Shown here one piece after another: positions 1 through 7,688 of a stretch of 42,324 nt of DNA. Position 1 is the first letter of the stretch. Each line of letters opens with the position of its first letter. The DNA comes from Sulfuricurvum sp. (GTDB lineage: Bacteria > Campylobacterota > Campylobacteria > Campylobacterales > Sulfurimonadaceae). The stretch lies in contig NZ_JAQTQR010000016.1 of assembly GCF_028712165.1 (NCBI RefSeq), positions 1-42,324 of the forward strand, in the 5' to 3' direction. The notes under the pieces were generated by a model that did no database searches, was not told the origin of the DNA, and saw nothing but the letters and a program-made list of their open reading frames with translations. Position numbers and translations under genes: made by a program.

Positions 1-231
1 ATAATGGGATATTGGAAGAAAGAAAATATATTTTTTATGACCCGTTTAATAACCATGGGGGCAATATTGCCTGTATTGGCTTTTCCAGTCGGTAAAACAC
101 TTTTTCTATTTAGTATATTTTTTCTTTCTAAAGTTTTGATTGTCGGAGTTGTCACATATTTCGGATTACGCTTTGGAATGTGGACCGCGCGTTATTTCAA
201 TACATTAAGAGTGCCGATAGAGATAAAGTAG
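1..231 (+). CDS. C-terminal part of a multi-pass membrane protein (paralogue of the 1075-1926 gene)
   Basis: The reading frame is open to the left edge of the window, so this is the 3' end of a longer gene. An in-frame ATG at position 4 is not a likely start, because the paralogue at 1075-1926 has matching protein sequence (GYWK motif) that continues upstream. The visible part has two hydrophobic segments and ends in the same residues as the paralogue (TLRVPIEIK). At the DNA level 161-231 is almost identical to 1856-1926, while 1-160 is clearly more diverged. The function is unknown. The pair is a tandem duplication with a toxin-antitoxin module between the copies. Confidence 0.75.
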   Translation: MMGYWKKENIFFMTRLITMGAILPVLAFPVGKTLFLFSIFFLSKVLIVGVVTYFGLRFGMWTARYFNTLRVPIEIK

Positions 232-314
232 TAAAAGTTTCCATAAAAAAACGCATTTTATAATTGAAAATATTTAAATATCGGTAGGGGTAAGAAAAAA
301 GTGCTCTTGAAATA

Positions 315-362
315 TTGACACAAAAAGTGTACAATGTTTGACATAAAGATGTCAGAAGGAGG
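315..362 (+). promoter_or_regulatory. Candidate operator/promoter and RBS of the MazF-type module
   Basis: Two inverted repeats sit directly before the ribosome binding site. One is ACAC-AAAAA-GTGT (318-330), extending imperfectly to TTGACAC/GTGTACAA. The other is perfect, TGACAT-AAAG-ATGTCA (339-354). TTGACA occurs at 315-320 and again at 338-343. A TACAAT at 330-335 is too close to the first TTGACA for a normal spacer, so the exact promoter is uncertain. AAGGAGG at 356-362 is a strong RBS for the ATG at 368. Toxin-antitoxin operons are usually repressed by their own antitoxin at such palindromes. Confidence 0.5.
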
Positions 363-367
363 AACTA

Positions 368-619
368 ATGACACAAATCATCGGTACGCGCGAATTAATG
401 CGCAACCCTTCGCTATTACGGATCGATCCGCAGGAAACATTGATTATCGAAGATAAAAAAGCGCATAAAACCCTCGGTATTTACATGGGAGTCGAAGCGG
501 CAAAAGAGTTTGAAGCCTATCGCGCGAAAGCACAATTGCTTGAAAGTGCCCGAAAAATTCGTCGCCATGCACTAGAAGAATACAATGCGCTAAACGAGAG
601 CATCGACGATGGTCTATGA
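368..619 (+). CDS. Antitoxin of a MazF-type toxin-antitoxin module
   Basis: This 83-residue acidic/basic protein directly precedes and overlaps a MazF/PemK-like toxin by 11 bp, the usual antitoxin-first layout. The N-terminal half (TRELMRNPSLL, then a short beta-rich stretch ending LGIYMG) looks like a Phd/YefM-type DNA-binding fold. The C-terminal half (about residues 45-83) is predicted helical and charged, which fits a toxin-neutralising tail. A strong RBS at 356-362 supports this start. Inverted repeats just upstream suggest autoregulation. Assignment rests mainly on context; the exact antitoxin family is not certain from sequence alone. Confidence 0.75.
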   Translation: MTQIIGTRELMRNPSLLRIDPQETLIIEDKKAHKTLGIYMGVEAAKEFEAYRAKAQLLESARKIRRHALEEYNALNESIDDGL

Positions 620-953
620 ACGCGGTTCTATCGTTTTAGTCAACTTCAATCCACAAAAAAAAGCTGAAGAGGTCGGGAAAGTCCGACCCGCCCTTATCCT
701 CTCTGACACTATGCTCAACGATATTCTCGATCTCGTCACTGTCATCCCCTTTAGTACTAATCTCATAGACGATGCTGAACCGTTGCGCATACGGATGGCT
801 CCGCGCGATAAACTCAAACATGAGAGTGACGTGATGATTGAACAGCTACGCAATATTGCCAAAAGTCGAATCGGTGAGTGCATCGGGTATGTGAGTGCGG
901 ATGAATTGGCGAAAGTCGAGTATGGTGTGAAAATGATGTTGGGATTGGCATAG
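609..953 (+). CDS. MazF/PemK-family mRNA interferase toxin
   Basis: This 114-residue protein matches the MazF/PemK/CcdB-fold toxins. It starts with YERGSIVLVNFNPQ, followed by GKVRPALILSD and VTVIPFST, the usual beta strands and conserved Arg-Pro-Ala of the family. A later segment (MIEQLRNIAKSRIGE) matches the conserved region near the MazF C-terminal half. MazF toxins cleave mRNA at short sequences and are held inactive by the partner antitoxin. The start overlaps the end of the antitoxin frame (609-619), so the two are probably translationally coupled. Length is normal for the family. The pair lies between two copies of an unrelated membrane-protein gene, as expected for a mobile module. 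Confidence 0.9.
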   Translation: MVYERGSIVLVNFNPQKKAEEVGKVRPALILSDTMLNDILDLVTVIPFSTNLIDDAEPLRIRMAPRDKLKHESDVMIEQLRNIAKSRIGECIGYVSADELAKVEYGVKMMLGLA

Positions 954-988
954 TTAGGTGAAAAGGTATTGAACTTTCAGTGTTCGTA

Positions 989-1062
989 GTGAGCTCACAT
1001 TCGGAAAATCAGAATAAAATTAGATACAATATTTGGTTTTAAATATTAAAAAATAACCAAAT
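989..1062 (+). promoter_or_regulatory. Promoter and inverted repeats before the 1075 gene
   Basis: A perfect 10-bp palindrome, GTGAGCTCAC, lies at 989-998. A TACAAT that may act as a -10 box is at 1025-1030. Immediately after it is a perfect 8-bp inverted repeat, ATTTGGTT (1031-1038) and AACCAAAT (1055-1062), separated by 16 A/T-rich bases. Its place between the -10 and the start codon would suit an operator or a 5' UTR hairpin. No regulator can be named. Confidence 0.35.
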
Positions 1063-1074
1063 AATGGAAATCGT

Positions 1075-1926
1075 ATGGAAGAAAATACAGAACTCAAAAG
1101 ACCGTGGACGATAAAGTGGGCGGTAGGATTATTATCTTTTGTTTTTATAACAGGATTAATTGAAGGAGTTTTGAACCACAATGTGAATTCAGCACTTCTA
1201 GCTCAAATCGCTTTTATACTGGTATTGCTTTTTGGAATATGGCGAGGGAATCGCTGGGGAAGAAATCTATTATTTTTAAGTTTATTATTCATTTTGCCTC
1301 TCGCTGTTTTACTCTTTGGTCTAATGATACAAATACCGTCTAAATGGGATCTGGGGTATGCCATAGGCGTATTTAGAACATTACTTTCAATTGTCGCAAC
1401 AGTATTTCTTTTTATGAAGTTATCAAATGAATGGTTCGCTTCGATGAAGGGGGAATCATTCCAAGAAGATTTGAAACAGTTATCATGGAATTTTCAACTT
1501 ACTCTGATTGTAATTTCTATTGGACTTAGTGCTTTGGTGATAGATATTAATAATAGATTAGATCTTTTTACATTCATGGGGGATGTGATTCGTAATGTCT
1601 TGGATTATAACGAGCGACAGGCTATGCTAGTCGGTATTGATGCTTTTGGATTTTTGATCGGAGCTATAATCGTTTTGTTTCCATTCGGGATATTGTTGGG
1701 GTATTGGAAAGAGGGAAATGCGATGTTATTAACTCGATTGATAACCATTGGGTCCATTTTTCCTATGATAGTTTTTAGCATAGATAAAACACATCTCTTA
1801 TTCAGCATATACTTGATGCTCTCTCAAGTAATGATTGTTGGAGTAGTTGTGTATTTCGGATTACGCTTTGGAATGGGGACCGCGCGTTATTTCGATACAT
1901 TGAGAGTGCCGATAGAGATAAAATAA
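1075..1926 (+). CDS. Eight-helix membrane protein of unknown function
   Basis: This 283-residue protein has about eight hydrophobic segments (near residues 15-33, 40-56, 65-86, 93-114, 140-156, 192-211, 220-235 and 240-262). The two halves look like an internal duplication: LFGIWRGNRWGRNLL in the first and LLGYWKEGNAMLLTR in the second fall at equivalent positions, each followed by three further hydrophobic stretches. No catalytic or transport motif was recognised. The C-terminal tail TARYFDTLRVPIEIK is shared with the partial gene at the window start. Base composition is A/T-richer than the dapC-mutS2 operon that follows. I do not recognise a named family. Confidence 0.8.
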   Translation: MEENTELKRPWTIKWAVGLLSFVFITGLIEGVLNHNVNSALLAQIAFILVLLFGIWRGNRWGRNLLFLSLLFILPLAVLLFGLMIQIPSKWDLGYAIGVFRTLLSIVATVFLFMKLSNEWFASMKGESFQEDLKQLSWNFQLTLIVISIGLSALVIDINNRLDLFTFMGDVIRNVLDYNERQAMLVGIDAFGFLIGAIIVLFPFGILLGYWKEGNAMLLTRLITIGSIFPMIVFSIDKTHLLFSIYLMLSQVMIVGVVVYFGLRFGMGTARYFDTLRVPIEIK

Positions 1927-1942
1927 AATACAGCCTCACAAC

Positions 1943-1950
1943 GCTATAAT
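1943..1950 (+). promoter_or_regulatory. Extended -10 promoter for the dapC-mutS2 operon
   Basis: GCTATAAT at 1943-1950 lies 33 bases before the operon's first start codon. No convincing -35 box is seen 17 bases upstream, which fits the vegetative promoters of Campylobacterota, where the -35 is poorly conserved. Confidence 0.5.
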
Positions 1951-1982
1951 ATATCTCTTAATTCCATTACAAAGATTATCCT

Positions 1983-3128
1983 TTGCATTTTGAACCGTAC
2001 CCATTTGAAAAACTGACTCAACTTTTAGAGGGGATTACTCCGAATCCCGCGTATTCACCTATCGCTTTGACTATCGGGGAGCCGCAGTTCGAGACTCCGG
2101 CATTTATCCAAAAATCGCTGGCAAAACACTCCGAAGAGCTTCGTCGTTATCCGAAGACGGCAGGGGAAACGTACCTGAATGACTCGATGCGCGGGTTTGT
2201 TGAACGCCGTTTCGGTGTCAAGCTCAAACCCAATGAACTGATCAGCAGTTTCGGTACGCGCGAAGTGCTTTTTAATTTCCCTCAATACTATTTGTTTGAT
2301 AAACCAAACTCGGTAATGGCCTACACCAATCCGTTCTATCAGATTTATGAAGGGGCCGCGATTGCTTCCCGTGCTAAAGTGATCCATCTGAACCTGAACG
2401 AAGCAAACGGTTTCAAGCCCCGTATCGATGAAGACGAACTGGCTCTATGCGATCTCGTGATTTTGAACTTCCCGAACAATCCGACAGCATCGGTTCTCAC
2501 TCTCGAAGAGTTGGGAACGTGGGTAAAACTTGCTCTCAAACACGATTTCTGCCTCATCAACGACGAGTGCTACAGCGAGATTTATACGGCAGAGAAAGTC
2601 CCTTCGCTTCTCGAAGCATCGGTCTACGTAGGGAATACCTCGTTTAAAAACGTCCTCGTCATCAACTCGATCTCCAAGCGCTCTTCCGCACCGGGGCTTC
2701 GCAGCGGATTTATCGCGGGAGACGCTGAGATACTCAAAGGGTATGCGCAGTATCGAACCTATGTCGGATGCGCTTCACCGCTTCCTCTGCAAGCGGCGGC
2801 GGCAATGGCATGGGCAGATGAGGAACACGTTGAACGTGCCCGTAAAGTGTACGCAGAGAATTTTAAAGCGGCTCAGGAAATTTTAGGGATTGATACTTCA
2901 GACGCGACGTTTTACGTCTGGCTCAAAGTCGATAATGCGCTTGAATTGACTCAGCGTCTGTATCGAGACTATAATGTGAAAGTATTACCGGGGGAGTTTT
3001 TGGCACGCGAGAATGCTCTAGGTGAAAATCCCGGTATCGGCTATATCCGTATTGCGCTCGTCGAAGAGACGGTACGTACCATCCAAGCACTTAACCGCCT
3101 AAAGGAGGCAATGTCATGCAAGAATTAA
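1983..3128 (+). CDS. dapC: Class I/II PLP aminotransferase, probable succinyldiaminopimelate aminotransferase
   Basis: This 381-residue protein is a fold-type I aminotransferase. FPNNPTA near residues 163-169 and LINDECY near 191-197 (the Asp pairs with the PLP ring nitrogen) are present. The Schiff-base lysine is in SISKRSSAPGLRSGF (K232), followed by the phosphate-binding Arg region, and a C-terminal Arg in IGYIRIAL could bind the substrate carboxylate. Placement before murC suggests lysine/diaminopimelate synthesis for peptidoglycan, so DapC is the best guess, but other amino-acid substrates cannot be excluded. The start codon is TTG with a weak RBS; no better in-frame ATG precedes the conserved N-terminus. 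It overlaps the next gene by 13 bp. Confidence 0.85.
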   Translation: MHFEPYPFEKLTQLLEGITPNPAYSPIALTIGEPQFETPAFIQKSLAKHSEELRRYPKTAGETYLNDSMRGFVERRFGVKLKPNELISSFGTREVLFNFPQYYLFDKPNSVMAYTNPFYQIYEGAAIASRAKVIHLNLNEANGFKPRIDEDELALCDLVILNFPNNPTASVLTLEELGTWVKLALKHDFCLINDECYSEIYTAEKVPSLLEASVYVGNTSFKNVLVINSISKRSSAPGLRSGFIAGDAEILKGYAQYRTYVGCASPLPLQAAAAMAWADEEHVERARKVYAENFKAAQEILGIDTSDATFYVWLKVDNALELTQRLYRDYNVKVLPGEFLARENALGENPGIGYIRIALVEETVRTIQALNRLKEAMSCKN

Positions 3129-3580
3129 AAGATAAAATTTTTCAGGCGCAGAGCGAGGGGGACATTGCCTCGTTGTATGTACTCGAATCGCAGGCACATG
3201 AGACGTTTGATGAAGATACTTTGATGGCCTATTATGCGAATATTCTCGATTTGGCACTGGAACGTCTCACCAATGCGTTAGAGAGTCTCGAAAAACTGGA
3301 TATGAACGAAGTACAGGATTTTGCAACGTTACGCGCTTTGTATGAATATGCGATCGAGCATTACAGTGCCGGTTCGGCAAGCGATGCAAGTGCGTTGTTC
3401 GAAGTCCTCGGCGGAATCAGCAATGATGAGCCTTTCGGTGAAGCGATGAAGATGCACCGTGCGGCATGCGATACTCAAATCCCGTTTGATGATTTTATCG
3501 ATGACTATGTCGATATGGTTGCAACACAAAACGGCGGGAAATTTTATATCAGCACTTTTAAAAAGGAAATTGCACAATGA
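3116..3580 (+). CDS. Conserved hypothetical protein between dapC and murC
   Basis: This 154-residue acidic protein is mostly predicted alpha-helical, with no signal peptide or membrane segment. It starts inside the end of dapC, preceded by AAGGAGG within the dapC frame, and its stop overlaps the murC start (ATGA), so it is translated as part of the operon. No catalytic motif was recognised. The position between two peptidoglycan precursor genes suggests a cytoplasmic role linked to cell-wall synthesis, but this is inference only. Confidence 0.8.
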   Translation: MQELKDKIFQAQSEGDIASLYVLESQAHETFDEDTLMAYYANILDLALERLTNALESLEKLDMNEVQDFATLRALYEYAIEHYSAGSASDASALFEVLGGISNDEPFGEAMKMHRAACDTQIPFDDFIDDYVDMVATQNGGKFYISTFKKEIAQ

Positions 3581-4887
3581 AAATCCACTTTATCGGAATC
3601 GGCGGGATCGGTATTTCAGGATTGGCAAAATATATGCGTTTCAGCGGCCATGAGGTGAGCGGTTCGGATATGAAAGCGACTCATATCACACAGCGTCTGA
3701 TCGATCGCGGGATTAAAGTTTTTATCGGTCATGACGCAGCAAATATCCCTGAAGGGTGTGATCTGGTAATCCATTCGGCGATTATCCGACCGACCAATTC
3801 TGAAATCGTAGAAGCGCATCGTCGCGGTATCGAAGTGCTCCATCGCCGTGACGCCCTGTTGCGAATATTGAGTGAGAAAAAAGTATATGCGGTATGCGGT
3901 GCACACGGAAAAAGTACGACGACGGCGATTTTGGCGGCGATAATGGACGGAAGTGCGATCATCGGTGCGGAGTCTAAAGGATTCGGTTCCAATGTTCGTT
4001 ACGATGGAAGTACCGATGTCATGCTATTCGAAGCGGATGAATCGGATGGCAGTTTTCTCAACTCCAACCCGTACTGCTCGATCGTGACCAACGCCGAACC
4101 GGAGCACATGGAATATTACAACTACAATCTCGATGAGTTTTACAGTGCCTATAAACGTTTTATCGAGATGGGAAGTGTACGGGTTATCAACGCAGAAGAT
4201 CCGTTTATGGCAACACTGACATGCGATGCACTGCGTCTTTATCCGAGTGTCGATATTACCAATATTACCTATGTTCTCATCGATGACGAACCCTACACCC
4301 GTTTTCATCTCAAGGGATTCGGTGAGTTTGAAGTCTGGGGATTCGGGGAACACATCGCTATGGACGCCTCATTGGCGATCATGGCAGCTGCACAAACGAT
4401 GAGTATCGCTTCTATCCGTGTCCATTTGCTCAACTTCCGTGGGATCAAAAAACGCTTTGATGTGATTTTCAAAGGAAGCGATCGCGTCATTATCGACGAT
4501 TACGCCCACCACCCGACCGAAATCAAAGCGACAATGCAGTCGCTTACAACCTATACCGAGCTAAAAGGATTTAAGCGCATCGTAGCCATCTGGCAGCCGC
4601 ATAAATATTCTCGTACAATCGATAACCTCGATGCCTTTGTTGAGTGTTTCGAAGGGTGTGAGACGCTGATTATTCTTCCGGTATGGGCAGCGAGCGAAGA
4701 GCCTCGTGAAATCGATTTCGAGGGACGTTTCGGACGTTACAACCTCGTTATGGCCGATAAACTTCACCGCGAAGGGGATGCGATCCAAGTGATCGTAGCA
4801 GACGAAGTGGTGAAAACGTATGACAAAAACGTGATCGTCGGATTCGGGGCAGGGGATTTGACCTATCAACTCAGAGGAACCAAGTAA
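3577..4887 (+). CDS. murC: UDP-N-acetylmuramate–L-alanine ligase
   Basis: MurC adds L-alanine to UDP-MurNAc, the first amino acid of the peptidoglycan stem peptide, using ATP in the cytoplasm. The 436-residue protein begins with the UDP-binding loop HFIGIGGIGISGLA (residues 4-17). The ATP-binding P-loop is GAHGKSTTT (108-116), a variant of the usual GTHGKTTT. FEADESDGSF (151-160) and VTNAEPEHMEYY follow, and the C-terminal domain contains DDYAHHPTEI. Length is normal. It overlaps its upstream neighbour by 4 bp and is 3 bp from the next gene, consistent with one transcript. Confidence 0.97.
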   Translation: MKIHFIGIGGIGISGLAKYMRFSGHEVSGSDMKATHITQRLIDRGIKVFIGHDAANIPEGCDLVIHSAIIRPTNSEIVEAHRRGIEVLHRRDALLRILSEKKVYAVCGAHGKSTTTAILAAIMDGSAIIGAESKGFGSNVRYDGSTDVMLFEADESDGSFLNSNPYCSIVTNAEPEHMEYYNYNLDEFYSAYKRFIEMGSVRVINAEDPFMATLTCDALRLYPSVDITNITYVLIDDEPYTRFHLKGFGEFEVWGFGEHIAMDASLAIMAAAQTMSIASIRVHLLNFRGIKKRFDVIFKGSDRVIIDDYAHHPTEIKATMQSLTTYTELKGFKRIVAIWQPHKYSRTIDNLDAFVECFEGCETLIILPVWAASEEPREIDFEGRFGRYNLVMADKLHREGDAIQVIVADEVVKTYDKNVIVGFGAGDLTYQLRGTK

Positions 4888-4890
4888 ATT

Positions 4891-5220
4891 ATGGGGTATC
4901 TGGTATGGTTTGGGATCGTTGCTCTTGTTTTTGCTTTGATGCACTACTTTACGGAACTGAATAGCCGTCAAAAAGGTTTGATTACTCTGCTCGTAACGCT
5001 GTTTGTCATAGGGGCGATAGCCTATAATATTCAAAGCGACCGAGAGCGCTCACGGGTGATTGCGATTGAGCTCCAATACCGTCAAGGGAAAAATCTCATC
5101 TGTCATGGGATTGACGTTAATAATACAACCTTCTCTTACAGCGACGGAACTCAGAGTTTTATCGGTAACCCAGGGACAGCTCATGAACAGCAAATACTGA
5201 ATGCGCGTGAGTGTCAATGA
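4891..5220 (+). CDS. Small inner-membrane protein between murC and mutS2
   Basis: This 109-residue protein has two N-terminal hydrophobic helices (about residues 4-20 and 31-47) separated by a short basic turn, followed by a soluble region of about 60 residues. That region contains a Cys in LICHGIDV and ends NARECQ, giving two cysteines that could form a disulfide if periplasmic. No family was recognised. Three bases separate it from murC and its stop overlaps the likely mutS2 start (ATGA), so it belongs to the operon. Confidence 0.75.
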   Translation: MGYLVWFGIVALVFALMHYFTELNSRQKGLITLLVTLFVIGAIAYNIQSDRERSRVIAIELQYRQGKNLICHGIDVNNTTFSYSDGTQSFIGNPGTAHEQQILNARECQ

Positions 5221-7436
5221 CGCGTCTCTCATCTAACCTTGCCGAACTTTTCGGAAAACTCGATCTTCTCCCTCATATCGCCTCATTAGAGCATTTTTTT
5301 TCCCGTGAGCAAAATATTGCTATCCCCGGAGATCAGGAACGTCATTTCCGTTATATCCAAGCCCTTGATGCGTTGGAGTTCAAAGCCCCTCCGAAAAGCG
5401 TATCGTTTGAAAGTATCATCAACCATTTGAAAAAACAGGGTGTTTTGCGCTTTGAAGAGATTTTTGAACTCCTCAAAGTGGTTCGCTATTTTCGGCTTAT
5501 GCGAAACAATGATTTTCCGGGGATCATCGGCGAATGGATGGGGACGATTATCATCCCAGAACCCTTTGGCGAGATCGATGAGTATTTCGATCATGAGGGG
5601 AACTTTATCGAATCGCGCGATGAGGAACTCTATAAAATCGCGCAGCGGATCAAATCGATCAAAACGGAGATCAACGAGTCTATTAAACGGCTCTTTCATA
5701 CTCAAAAGCTTACCCCGTATCTCGTGGATACCCAAATCCATTATGTCAATGATGAAGAGTGTCTCCTTGTGCGCGGCGGATTCAACCATGTCCTCAAAGG
5801 TTCCGTCGTCGGACGGACGGGTGCGGGATTTTTCTACGTCGCGCCCGATGCGGTATTGCGTTCCAAAGAGCAGCTTCGCTACGCGATGCAGGAGCGTGAA
5901 ACGAAACTGTATGAGTACGCGAAGCGATTCAGTGCGAAACTCTCGAATCTCGTCCCGTTCATCGGCTTTTGTGATCGAGAGTTCGAGCGGTACGATCATT
6001 ACCAAGCGCGGGTATTGTTTGCCCGTGCACGTGATTTCGCGATTCTCAAGCCCCAAAACAACACCGATATCATCCTCGAAGAGTTCTCCCATCCGGCGAT
6101 CCATAAACCCAAACCGATCAGTGTCGATTTCCGCTCCAACCTTCTGATGATTACGGGAGTCAATGCGGGGGGTAAAACGATGCTCCTCAAATCGCTCCTC
6201 TCGGCGAGTCTAATGGCGAAATATCTCATCCCGATGAAGATCAACGCCAGCAAATCGCGTATCGGGAGTTTCAAGCGGATCGAGGCGGTTATCGATGATC
6301 CCCAAAGCGTCAGTAACGACATCTCCACCTTTGCGGGTCGGATGGTGCAGTTTAGCCATCTGTTTGAACACAAAAGCGCCCTTGTCGGAGTCGATGAGAT
6401 CGAACTGGGAACCGACAGCGACGAAGCGGCGGCACTCTTTGCCATCGTTCTCGATGAGTTGATCAAACGGGGACAGAAGATCATCGTTACCACCCATCAC
6501 AAACGGCTCGCCGCATTGATGGCGGATCGGGACGATGTGGAGCTGATGGCGGCACTCTACGATGAAGAACGTCGTCTTCCGACCTATGAATTCCTGCAAG
6601 GGGTGATCGGGAAGAGCTACGCGTTCGAGACGGCGTCACGTTATGGGATCAATCCCGCCATCATCACCCGTGCGAAATCTCTCTACGGTGAAAACCATGA
6701 AAAACTGAGCGTCCTCATCGAGCGGGGAAGTGAGCTGGAGCGGGAGCTGAAGCGGAAAAACCGCGAAGTGGACGAGCGTCTCGAAGCGCTCAAAGCGCAG
6801 GAGAGCGCACTCAAAGAGGCGCGGGAACACTTACGCTCAGAACTCGATGCTGAAAAAGCGAAGCTTCGCGCAGGGTATAACGAAGCGGTACGCGAAGCCA
6901 AAGAAGCGGCGCGAGGTATGGATATGGCGGCGATCCACCGACAGCTGAACCGTGCGCAAGCGAAACTGCCAAAAGCAGAGCCGATCAAAATTGCCGAACC
7001 TGAACCAATCCGTTACGAAGTAGGGCAGACGGTAAAATATCGCAACCAGCGCGGAACGGTCGTGAGCGTCGGGGCGAAAGATGCGATGATCGAGGTGGAG
7101 GGGATGCGGCTGCGGGTCAAGCTCACCGATCTTAAACCCAGCGGCAACCTCCCGAAAAAGCCTAAAACAACCCATACAATGCAGGTGGAGCAAAAGAGCG
7201 GTCTCAAACTTGATCTTCACGGATTACGCGGAGAGGAAGCGTGCGAGCGGATGGACAAATTTCTCTCCGATGCGCTTTTGCAGGGATTCGATGAGGTGAT
7301 CATCTATCACGGTATCGGGACGGGGAAACTCTCTTTTGCTGTCAAAGAGTTTCTAAAAGAGCACCCGAGTGTCAAAAGTTTTACGGACGCCCCGCAACAT
7401 CTGGGCGGATTCGGGGCGAAAGTCGTTCGGCTTTAG
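5217..7436 (+). CDS. mutS2: Endonuclease MutS2
   Basis: MutS2 proteins are MutS-like ATPases with a C-terminal Smr nuclease domain. In Campylobacterota they suppress homologous recombination and repair oxidative damage, and in other bacteria they act on collided ribosomes. The protein (739 residues from ATG 5217; a GTG two codons earlier is also possible) has the MutS core and clamp in the first 300 residues. The P-loop is TGVNAGGKTMLLKS near residue 315, followed by the Walker B VDEIELGTDSDE and the switch THH. A charged coiled coil spans about 490-590. The Smr domain at the C-terminus shows KLDLHG and IYHGIGTGKL. The ATG overlaps the preceding stop as ATGA, which is why I prefer it. Confidence 0.95.
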   Translation: MTRLSSNLAELFGKLDLLPHIASLEHFFSREQNIAIPGDQERHFRYIQALDALEFKAPPKSVSFESIINHLKKQGVLRFEEIFELLKVVRYFRLMRNNDFPGIIGEWMGTIIIPEPFGEIDEYFDHEGNFIESRDEELYKIAQRIKSIKTEINESIKRLFHTQKLTPYLVDTQIHYVNDEECLLVRGGFNHVLKGSVVGRTGAGFFYVAPDAVLRSKEQLRYAMQERETKLYEYAKRFSAKLSNLVPFIGFCDREFERYDHYQARVLFARARDFAILKPQNNTDIILEEFSHPAIHKPKPISVDFRSNLLMITGVNAGGKTMLLKSLLSASLMAKYLIPMKINASKSRIGSFKRIEAVIDDPQSVSNDISTFAGRMVQFSHLFEHKSALVGVDEIELGTDSDEAAALFAIVLDELIKRGQKIIVTTHHKRLAALMADRDDVELMAALYDEERRLPTYEFLQGVIGKSYAFETASRYGINPAIITRAKSLYGENHEKLSVLIERGSELERELKRKNREVDERLEALKAQESALKEAREHLRSELDAEKAKLRAGYNEAVREAKEAARGMDMAAIHRQLNRAQAKLPKAEPIKIAEPEPIRYEVGQTVKYRNQRGTVVSVGAKDAMIEVEGMRLRVKLTDLKPSGNLPKKPKTTHTMQVEQKSGLKLDLHGLRGEEACERMDKFLSDALLQGFDEVIIYHGIGTGKLSFAVKEFLKEHPSVKSFTDAPQHLGGFGAKVVRL

Positions 7437-7441
7437 GTATC

Positions 7442-7503
7442 CGTTCGTGGTAAGCTTGTCGAACCATGAATCGGATGCCCTTCGACAAGCTCAGGTCGAA
7501 CGA
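7442..7503. repeat. Long imperfect inverted repeat (REP-like hairpin)
   Basis: The arms at about 7442-7465 and 7480-7503 are near-complementary, sharing CGTTCG at the outside and AGCTTGTCGAA/TTCGACAAGCT inside, around a 14-base loop. It begins a few bases after the mutS2 stop, so it may also end transcription, although no clear T-run follows. The core TTCGACAAGCTCAGG resembles a palindromic repeat seen in many bacterial genomes (from memory, not checked). A half-copy occurs at about 9154-9182. Confidence 0.7.
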
Positions 7504-7521
7504 AAAACCACTTCTTTCTAG

Positions 7522-7587
7522 TTGCAAACTTTTTCACTTAATAGTAAAATCTTTAAAGTTATGCCATTTTGTTGAATTTTGATAGAC
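7522..7587. repeat. Diverged dispersed repeat, copy A
   Basis: This 66-bp non-coding stretch aligns without gaps to 9269-9334 (offset 1747), with roughly three-quarters of positions identical. Shared blocks include TTTTCACTT, ATCTTTAAA, TTTTGTT and AATTTTG. Each copy comes after a REP-like hairpin and shortly before an accessory gene. TAAAAT here and TACAAT in copy B fall at the same place and could be -10 boxes, so the repeat may carry a promoter. Confidence 0.6.
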
Positions 7588-7688
7588 AGGTCTTGATATT
7601 CAGATATTCTAAGCATCTGATGATCCGTTTTGAATTGGGTAAAAAGGTGCATTTTTGAATGAAGAAATAGTTAGATAGGAAAAGTGTA

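Noticed and set aside
330-335. TTGACA (315) plus TACAAT (330) as the MazF-operon promoter
   Set aside because: The spacer is only 9 bases, too short for sigma-70; the true -10 was not settled.
5286-6104. Long antisense open frame of 272 codons inside mutS2
   Set aside because: It mirrors the codon pattern of mutS2, has no RBS or recognisable domain, and mutS2 itself is certain.
5440-6147. Long same-strand open frame in mutS2 (+2 frame)
   Set aside because: Low-complexity Ser/Arg-rich translation, typical of an out-of-frame reading of a real gene.
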